This document shows, in pieces, positions 56,745 to 64,000 of a DNA stretch of 64,000 bases. The translations under genes were made by a program, and so were the position numbers. This stretch comes from Blastomussa wellsi. Taxonomy: Eukaryota; Cnidaria; Anthozoa; Scleractinia; Plerogyridae. Below the pieces are notes generated by a model, which was not told the DNA's origin, made no database searches, and saw only the letters and a program-made list of their open reading frames with translations. How positions within the stretch are numbered: position 1 is the first letter of the stretch; the number at the start of each line of letters is the position of its first letter. The stretch covers positions 21,243,976-21,307,975 of the forward strand of contig OX393564.1 in assembly GCA_947652115.1 (NCBI GenBank), given 5' to 3'.

Positions 56745-58739
56745 CAAATGCGCAAACAATGGGAACAATTAAACCACGAAATGTCCGTTTGCAAACCTTT
56801 GCCTTAGCGAAAAATGGACCTAACTTCCTCGCCCGGTCGGCGGCCTCGCAGCTGCTGTCAGGATCTTAGGAGTGTACACGCATCTGAGGGAGTAAGGGAC
56901 ACGCAGTTGTAACCTCGTGCTGGCCCCTACAAATGGCGACCCTTCTTGGCAATGTTCCTTCGGATATACTATGAGTGAAGTGGAAAGCTTTTTTCTTGAA
57001 CGGGCTGTGCTGGCTAGAGAGAGACAGAAAGCACTCGGCCTGTCAATCAACCTCCTGGTGACCCACGCAACGCGAACAAGTTTATCGTTTCACGTTTGAC
57101 TTCGAACGTGAGGTGCCAGAAAAAAGGCGACTTCAAAGTAAACATCAAAGAGCTTTGTTTTTTGTGTTCGATTTTGTAAACAATTCACTTCTTAATTGCT
57201 CCAACAGACAATTTAAATACATCCTTTTTCTGAAACCATTATTATCTCCCGAGTTTTATTACTCTAAGTAGAATCAACACATGATAATCTATAAACACGT
57301 TTGGTTGTGGAGATTAGCGCTTCATGGATCAAGGACTTTGCCGGAAAACATCGAGGAACGTGGGAAAATATTCGGTTTATCTGCTGTGTTGACATTCAAG
57401 TGTAAACAAAAATTGTCGAATTTATAATGTAGGTGAGATCTCGACTTGAGAAACTCGCATTCTACACAAAATTTAGCTTTCTATGAGCTCTCTCATAGAA
57501 AACTACGGCAAGTAGCTCAATTATTTTAATAGAAACTCGTAATCCTGGATTGCAGTCCAAAATTAGCTTTAAGGACGTTCGCGCAAAAATTTTCTACCAT
57601 TGATTTTTTCCTGAAACTCTCACCACTGTAAGATAATGAGTAACTGATGTCAGAAATACAAAAAAATTGGGGGTCACCGACTTCGTTTTGGAGATAACAT
57701 TCCCAGAAGAGCACCCTAAATCTGAAAACTCGCGCTTCGTTAGCGGATACGGCTACAGTGTCTGTAAACACAAAAATATTGCAAATAAATCTTTGAAATT
57801 AACGTATCTCTGTCAAATGTTGTTTAAATGGACCCATCAAGTGAATTTATTCAATTGGTGTGGTTCCTTGAAGAAAAAATTCTCATTTAGCGACCACATT
57901 TCCACTCGCCTAACAGCCGCAGGATGGCAAGATTCGATGTCCTGTGGGCAGAAAACTTCTAAAGTTTTAAACTTCCCACATTGATTTTTTGACAATCTGC
58001 CGAGAATTGTAAATAAAATCAATTCATGGGAAAAAAAAGTAGGGGTCACCGACCATTTAAGAGAGTAAACTACCAGCAAAGCTACGAAACGGCAGCTGTC
58101 CCTTTGTTTTTCCTCAGCGCTCGATGGATGAAATTGTAGATCTCGAGTTATCAATCGAGATCTTATAAGTTGAAATCTCGCGTTATTAATTCGAGATTTT
58201 AAGTACTAGGACCATGGTCCCAGAGGGTTTCTTTTTCTTCTGAAGCTAAGCAAGGAAACGAGAAACAACATTCCAGAATAATTTCCGGCGTTCGCGGTTT
58301 TCCGCGAGATAAACACTTCAGGAAACACTTAAGGTTCTTTTCTACTTAATAGCTAATTAGAGCTAAGCTCCTCCCCGGAACTACTTGGTTGACAAATAAA
58401 AATCCTGCATATTCAAACAGTGAATCGCACTATATTCATTTTGATCACGGAATTATTGTAGTTCTACAATCAGCTCCGCGAATTAGAATTATACGTTCTT
58501 CGAGGCTAAGATGCACCGATAGTTACAAAATGGATAGAGGACAGTAAACCTGGTAAGTATATCCCTTCAAACTAGACGTCCGTTTTCATTTGACGGAAGT
58601 GTTGGCTTGTTGGTAGCCTTCACCTTTCTCGTGTGTTCTTCCAATTCTGTGATATATGCTTCACACTATCTCTAAAAGACCTACAGGGAATCTGGAATAT
58701 CGGCCTAGGCCCATTTTAATATATGGTCTCGGATTTTCT
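56745..58739. other. Region downstream of DDX10, no gene recognised
   Basis: Contains the DDX10 3' UTR (end not located). GGGGTCACCGAC occurs at 57670 and 58042 in the same direction around an AT-rich segment, and small ATCTCGA/TCGAGAT hairpins occur at 58138-58195. No conserved reading frame. Confidence 0.4.
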
Positions 58740-59330
58740 AATATCGAGCGTTTACATGAGAAAAAACGTTCCTGTCAGCTGAGTAAAAGTTAGCCTGCGA
58801 AGAGGCTCCCTAGTTTTACTCGGGGAAGGGAGGTGGGTACGGCTCGGGCTACACGTAGGCTACCTGGCCACACTCTGCTCGCTCCACAGTGGAGAGTCTG
58901 TTCGCTGGCTGAGTAAAAGTTAACCCTGTTTGATTATTCATAAAGTATTTTAATATCCAAATCGCCCGTTATCCTTCCTTTGAATTTCTTTCGTTCATTC
59001 GATCACTCAAGGCCTTCACTGAAGGCCTTGCCGAATTAAATTCTATTTTTCTAAGATCAAATTTGTGCTGAAATCAAGACAGTTCGTGACACTTGGCACG
59101 CCATGAGTTGTCCCGGGTAGTCGAACCAGTGTTTATTTGAGAAAAAGTTGTCCCGCCTGCCAGGGTTAACTTACCTGCCGAGACGAGACAAATCGCCTAC
59201 CCGCGTTGTCTCGCCCCCTGGGACAACTTGGGTAGGATCATATAAACGGTTGGTGGAAGTTTGCAACATTTTCGGGAAAAGTTAGCTCGCCCAGGGTAAC
59301 ACGGGGAGAGAGTTGTCTGGCGTATAACCA
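58740..59330. repeat. Dispersed repeat family R2, copy 2
   Basis: Homologous in order to 25480-25960, with an extra insert at about 58797-58910 between two copies of GCTGAGTAAAAGTTA. Confidence 0.75.
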
Positions 59331-59780
59331 GTTGTTTGATTTGCTGACAGCAGTGCAATATTTTTAATATTGCAGCCTGGCCGCAGAAACATTTTTAATA
59401 TTACGTCCGACCTATTATGAACCGCTTTGGTGTTACCTTCTTACTTTTCCGCTCAGTAATTTTTGAAAATCCGTGACTGCCCCATGATAATGTATTGTAG
59501 ATCTGAACCTAGAAAGCCACGGTTTCTAGAGTAAAATAATATACCATAAGAAGTACCATGCAACCGAGGAGACGTCTAAACGAAAACATTTTGAAGTTCA
59601 TTTCTAAAGTTTAATTATTGTACACCTGTTAGGCGACAATTCTCTATGTTGTGATAACTTGATTGCTTCAAAAGATTAGATCATTGTATAGGACTGCATT
59701 TTTTATCATACCTCTCTCAGAACTTAACAAACAGTGCTCTTCAACAGTGACTTGCGCTTCGGCAATATTCTATTTAGTAA

Positions 59781-61082
59781 GGGACTGTGCAATAATTACC
59801 TGGAGGGGGGGGCCGTAAAACGAGAGGGGGGGGCACAATGTAAACTAACAGCCTTAGGGAGGGGGGGTAACATGTAATTTTCTAAATAAGTGGGGGGGGG
59901 CAACTAAAAAACTGACTTTATGACTCAAAAACCAAAGATATTATTTTACTGAAAATTATACTCACTTTTTTCTGGACTGATTTATATAAATTTCATATGG
60001 CATGACCTAACATTTAAAGTAACACAGCCATGAGCAGTTCACCAATCTGGGACTGATTTTCAATGATACAAATAAAACATGAATAAAATAAAATAGAACA
60101 GAACTAGTTATTACATGCAAATCGTCTTTGCAGATAAAAAGATCCTTGCCCGGTAATGCTTTATTTGAAAAGCTTAAGAAATTGAAAGAAGATCATGTTC
60201 GCCAGGGACAGTACTTCCTCGAGTACCTAAAGTTTTCATGCACCCCAACGTGCGATGGGTGCTTAAATGAGGGTTGGACAAGAGGCCTCCCAGTCAAACG
60301 TTCTCCTGTTCCAACCCTTGATGCTGCTTCGCCTGAGAAGTACTTCCCATCCACTACGACAACGTCCACTGGAGTCGAGATCGACAAGTTCCTTCCCAGT
60401 GTTCAGATCAAGAAATTGTTTAACGAGGGAAAATTGCCTACCTCTGAAGAAAGGTCTTTGCAGGACGTATGTTCTCAGTACAATGTGGACGAGATGGCTT
60501 GTAAAAGTTATGTACAGCACCTTGAGTTCCTCGATGCGAAGGCCAAAAAGAGAATAAAAGAAAGGAACACTCTGCCGCAAATTTCTTGGACAAGTGAAGC
60601 CGATGTAAAAGCGCTTACAAACAAGCAACTGAAAATGTATCTGAAGCAAAAGGGTCTAAAGATAAGTGGAAGCAAGGCTGATTTAATCCATCGAGTTCTC
60701 ACCCACGCACGCGGGAACATCTGTGCCAGAGATGCTGTAGAAGATGAGGAATCTCCCAATTCATGCGAAGACGACACAAACTCGGAATCCAGTGATTCTG
60801 ATGACTCTTCAAACGACTCTCCAACATACATCGAAGAGTCATTCGAAGTGATGTTTGTGCCGGATGAAGACATTCAACAAGTTAACTAGGTACGAGGGAA
60901 TCAATGGGAGAAGTTGTTTTTCCAAGGGAGAGGGGGAGGGGGGGGGTCAAACTTAATGTTATTATTGTGTGAGGGGGGGTTGAAGTTAATTTTTGCTTAA
61001 CGAGAGGGGGGTATGACTTAATTTTTGGCCATTTGGAACCCATTTTACGCCCCCCCCCTCCAGGTAATTATTGCACAGTCCC
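59781..61082. mobile_element. TIR DNA transposon with SAP-domain ORF, TAA target duplication
   Basis: The ends are near-perfect inverted repeats: left GGGACTGTGCAATAATTACC, continuing into TGGAGG and a G-run; right is its reverse complement ending CAGTCCC at 61082. TAA flanks both sides (59778-59780 and 61083-61085), a 3-bp target duplication as in PIF/Harbinger-like elements. Length 1302 bp. Several G7-G9 runs of the same strand follow GAGA-type motifs inside both ends. It lacks a visible transposase, so it is probably non-autonomous. It lies 3 kb downstream of DDX10. Confidence 0.75.
60128..60889 (+). CDS. SAP-domain ORF inside a TIR transposon, 253 aa
   Basis: An open frame of 253 codons that fills most of a 1.3-kb TIR element. 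Residues 158-193 (ADVKALTNKQLKMYLKQKGL then SKADLIHRVL) form a SAP DNA-binding motif. Residues 36-50 have a Cys cluster (SCTPTCDGCLNEGW). Residues 85-145 are helical and basic. Residues 204-234 are a Ser/Asp/Glu-rich acidic tail. No transposase DDE residues, YqaJ nuclease or other catalytic domain is visible. The sequence ttgcag just before ATAAAAAG is a good splice acceptor, so the ORF may be the last exon of a longer protein and its ATG may not be the real start. SAP-containing accessory proteins are known in some Harbinger/ISL2EU-like elements of invertebrates (recalled, not checked). G-runs flank it on both sides. Confidence 0.6.
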   Translation: MQIKRSLPGNALFEKLKKLKEDHVRQGQYFLEYLKFSCTPTCDGCLNEGWTRGLPVKRSPVPTLDAASPEKYFPSTTTTSTGVEIDKFLPSVQIKKLFNEGKLPTSEERSLQDVCSQYNVDEMACKSYVQHLEFLDAKAKKRIKERNTLPQISWTSEADVKALTNKQLKMYLKQKGLKISGSKADLIHRVLTHARGNICARDAVEDEESPNSCEDDTNSESSDSDDSSNDSPTYIEESFEVMFVPDEDIQQVN

Positions 61083-61305
61083 TAAATAAGACTCGATGTT
61101 GGCACGCAATAAATACTTTGTTTCTTGTATGCTGTAATGTAAAAAGGCATAAGTATTGGTACAAACAGAGTCCTCATATTCTTAAATCTTGTAAATCGAG
61201 TTTCATCAAGGAAGAAGGTTCTTATATATTTGGGTATTAAAATGCAAAATTTCAGCCTGTAGATTCTTAAATCACTAGGTTCTTATAGGCGGGTTTTTAC
61301 TATAT

Positions 61306-61500
61306 ATGGAGGATATCAGTAAAACTAATAATGTTGGTTTGTGCCATTTCCGTATCAAAAGGAAAGTTCTTCGAGTATACAAGAATTTAATCAATGTAGA
61401 GCGTTGCCCAGTTGAGCTGTGCGACACTTGTCTCGTGCACGTTCCGAAAGAAATCAGTGACAACGCATTTTATTCGTGGGCTTTGCCTAAACTTTCGTAA
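61306..61500 (+). pseudogene. Possible Crypton/DUF3504-type recombinase fragment
   Basis: A 64-codon frame contains INVERCPVELCDTCLVHVPK followed by DNAFYSWALPKLS. The pattern 'RCPV.L...Y...P......AFYL..L' is common in Crypton-derived tyrosine-recombinase proteins (DUF3504) abundant in cnidarians. The usual Tyr is Cys here and no catalytic R-H-R-Y residues are covered. It may also be an unrelated repeat ORF. Confidence 0.35.
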
Positions 61501-62394
61501 CAAAAATAGCCTTGTTAACAAATTTGTCCAGCTTTTGAAAATTCAAAGCAGAATTCAAACTTCTAAATGTAATTAAAAATTGTTTTGTCCATCAAAGTTA
61601 TATTTCGGTTACATTTCACAGGTTTAAACGTTTGAATGCTTCCCGTCATTGCATACAAAGCCTTCCCTGGATACTCGTGATTCTTTCTAACTTCAGCAAT
61701 AAATCGGGCCACTTTTCTTCAAACGTTTCGCACTCAAAGACGCAATTGGTTTTAATTTCTAAAAAATTTCATCACCTTTATAAGGTATTTAACAATGTCT
61801 GAATTGGAAGAATGAAAAAGGATTCCGCAATTTGTACCACTACCAGGTAATATACATGCTAAACTTATTGTTGAAATAGACCTCTTAAGCTTAGTTTGCT
61901 TGTTGTCCCATTTCAGACCACGTGATGTTACCCTTGAGAATTATTGCTTTCAAATTCAAAAAATTCCACGTGAAAATGAATGAATAATTTGAAGATAAAC
62001 AAAGGACAAATTCCCTAGAGAGCACCACATGATCTGAAATGGCCAATTTACATACCAAGCTAAAGAGGTCTATTCAAAAAACATCTATGTTTAAGCGACT
62101 CAAATCGCCTATGTAATGCAGAGAGAGACCAATAAGATATTGAGAGGTGAGGATCAATAATTATAATACATTAGATTTTAGGTTTTCATGACCACATTTA
62201 TATAAATAAGACAACCTTTAAATCAGCAAAGACAACACTAATGAAATGAACGAAAAGAATTCGAAGGAGAAGGAGAGATCAAGATTGAATATTCAAGAAG
62301 GGTTGTAATTATTATAACAATTATGCAAGATAAAGTTTGGCTAGGACAACAGGGTCAAGTGGTTTTCATTAGACGCTCGGTAAAAGATGGCTCG
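61501..62394. other. Intergenic, no gene recognised
   Basis: AT-rich; only short frames and no repeat with a partner in this window. Confidence 0.4.
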
Positions 62395-62575
62395 GGGGAG
62401 TGTCCAGGTGTATAAATGGGTGTCGGCGAATTTGCTGCTGAGGTATAACCCTGCGTTGGACTAGCATTCCATCCAGGGGGGAGTAGAAATACTCTCAGTC
62501 GCTTAATGATAAGGAAACCTGGATAGGCTCCGGCGGTATTGGCCACTAGGCTCGACGCATACTTTGCCTTTGCCT
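62395..62575 (+). mobile_element. SINE S1, 5'-truncated copy
   Basis: Starts near GTGTCCAGGTGTATAAATGG; contains ATTCCATCCAGGGGGGAGTA and TCCGGCGGTATTGGCCACTA; the tail TTTGCCTTTGCCTTAG runs directly into the DDX10 exon copy. Confidence 0.82.
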
Positions 62576-62655
62576 TAGCCCCCAAAATGAGAAAATTCTC
62601 AAATAGTGCCCGAGTCTCGAGTATTGTTTGCGATTTGGAGCCTCAAAGTCAGTAT
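62572..62655 (+). pseudogene. DDX10: Broken partial copy of DDX10 exon 22
   Basis: 62606-62655 matches 56638-56687 at 40 of 50 positions without gaps, including GATTTGGAGCCTCAA. Homology extends with a 2-bp gap back to TTAGCCCC, i.e. up to the splice acceptor of the real exon. In the frame of DDX10 the copy meets TAG after nine codons, and it diverges after GCCTCAA, so it lacks the conserved [12 protein letters not shown] end. It lies about 5.9 kb past the gene. Confidence 0.7.
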
Positions 62656-63129
62656 CCATACACGTCTTCCTCCAATCTCGTTCCCAGAGTCAACGGGCTC
62701 CTCGGTGAGCGGTTGGTCTTCCTCTGGCAGTCTGGTCTGCGGCGTTGTCAAGCGCGCATTTCAACGAGCGCCAAATATGGAATATGTGTCAACATAACTG
62801 GCAGTCAAGAACAAGAGTTCTTGAATTTCTATTTGAACAGGCATCTTTCTTGGTGACTGATAAAACAACAGTCCTATATCTAATCCCTATAAATTTGTAG
62901 TATTAAATTAATACGTGCTATCTCTTAAGAACTTTGGAAACTATTGTTCGAGTCGTTGAAGTATAATCGATTTTCTGTAAACGCGTACGCTGTCCAGTAG
63001 CATGTAAGTAAATAGTCTAAATACTTGTGCTAAATATCTATCTATTAACTGCTAGAAGGCGACTCTCAATCGGCAGATTTTCAACTGAGAAATCCAGAAG
63101 GCTATCACAATTGTGTCCTATTCAAGTCT

Positions 63130-63243
63130 CTTGGATTCGCTGCGACGAAGGGCTAACGCTCGAAACGTCAGCACTTGAATCTCTTTACGGTGGCCAATTG
63201 ACATTATCAACCCAGTTGATAAAACCAAATTATATTGTTATAC

Positions 63244-63288
<45 letters not shown>

Positions 63289-63292
63289 CTCT
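63130..63292 (+). mobile_element. Penelope-like tail, plus orientation
   Basis: GCGACGAAGGGCTAACGCTC ... CACCACAGTTTCTTTAGAAA / CTTACCCCCTCT; same tail as at 37531-37685, 49470-49622 and 55424-55575. Confidence 0.75.
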
Positions 63293-63590
63293 TTTTTTTA
63301 GTTTAGTTAGGCTCCGACCCCATGTCAATATAAAGAAAAGCGAACAATGGGAGACAGAAAATATTAAAAACAGAATGTTTCCTCGCAAAGTTTGCCTTAA
63401 GCGAAAAGTGGAACTAAAATCCAAGCCTTGTGGGACATTCGTGATATATTTGTGTGCTTAGGCATGTTAGGTATCAATGGCTGTTTTCGTCTGTTTTAGA
63501 AACAAATATAAAACATCTTGCACGCTTTTCCTCGAAAATTCGAAAAGGATTTGTCTCGTCATAGTTCACAAAGGGTAGGTTATCTGAGGA

Positions 63591-63976
63591 TAGTCTTGCG
63601 AAAACTCGGCAGTGAAAACTCGATGGACTAAACTTGAATTAACTGGCACGTGTATGGCATAGAAAGGCGCGGAGTTCAGGATAACTCGACCAAATCAACC
63701 TGAATACCGTGCAAGCAATGTTTGCGTAGTGCGCAGGAAGTGTTTCGAAATTTAACGCGGTTGTTTTCGCCCGAAAACCCATCCTCTAAGACCCATGGAC
63801 AGTTAATTTTGGGGCGAGGGAAAGTGGAAACTGCGGGGAAAATAGCAGATAGAAAACATCCAAGATCATGTACAGGTCAAATTTGACGAGAGAGAGTCTT
63901 GCAAAAAATCGCCAGTAAAAACTCGATGGAATAAACTTGAATCAACTAGCATGTCCTTGGCATAGAAACCGACAGC
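63591..63976. repeat. Pair of about 80-bp direct repeats 303 bp apart
   Basis: 63591-63675 and 63894-63976 share AGTCTTGCGAAAACTCG / AGTGAAAACTCGATGGA / TAAACTTGAATTAACT / GGCATAGAAA with about 80% identity. The spacer is non-coding. Possibly a diverged tandem duplication. Confidence 0.65.
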
Positions 63977-64000
63977 CGGTAACTTCGTACAAACAACATT

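Noticed and set aside
60263..60649. Minus-strand 128-codon ORF opposite the SAP-domain ORF
   Set aside because: No domain; the plus strand has the SAP motif and codon structure.
63027..63275. 82-codon ORF with [19 protein letters not shown] (also seen at 37484 as [11 protein letters not shown])
   Set aside because: Translation of a non-coding Penelope-like tail that recurs in both orientations; not an independent gene.

Overview
The window is nuclear DNA from an animal, most likely a cnidarian and probably a stony coral. The evidence is short spliced exons with GT/AG junctions, about 60% AT introns packed with small transposon remnants, and tRNA-derived SINEs. It also has animal versions of several genes together with an NADH-dependent glutamate synthase, which vertebrates lack. 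I could not run a search, so the species call is inference from the sequence alone.

Six protein genes are readable. From left to right: (1) the 3' end of NADH glutamate synthase, + strand, 11 exons, 257-6579; its 5' part lies outside the window. (2) CHORDC1, - strand, 13 exons, 20770-10731, complete at 335 aa. (3) TTLL2, - strand, one exon, 24969-22861, preceded by a 42-codon upstream ORF whose stop overlaps the TTLL2 start. (4) MIX23 (CCDC58), + strand, 5 exons, 25271-32461, complete at 146 aa. (5) A stefin-type cystatin (CSTB-like), - strand, 3 exons, 36889-34479, complete at 98 aa. (6) DDX10, + strand, 22 exons, 37056-56744, complete at 769 aa. For the six genes the exon lengths add up to open frames with matching phases at every junction.

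Layout: TTLL2/MIX23 and cystatin/DDX10 are two head-to-head pairs with only 166-301 bp between start codons, so each probably shares a promoter. Glutamate synthase/CHORDC1 and MIX23/cystatin are convergent. The genes do not form a pathway: they cover nitrogen assimilation, HSP90 co-chaperone work, tubulin glutamylation, a mitochondrial intermembrane-space protein, protease inhibition and ribosome biogenesis.

Introns and intergenic DNA are dominated by mobile-element debris: TTAA-flanked miniature elements, some nested in each other; foldback elements; a tRNA-derived SINE family in at least eight places; Penelope-like 3' tails carrying degenerate hammerhead-like cores; and fragments of a BEL/Pao integrase, a CR1-like LINE and a possible Crypton. 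A 1.3-kb TIR element (59781-61082) carries a SAP-domain ORF. MIX23 intron 1 holds a 2-kb, 25-bp-unit minisatellite with a 784-bp block duplication. A broken copy of the last DDX10 exon sits about 6 kb downstream of the gene. The most unusual items are the TTLL2 upstream ORF, the SAP-domain transposon, the hairpin-forming minisatellite and the DDX10 exon copy.
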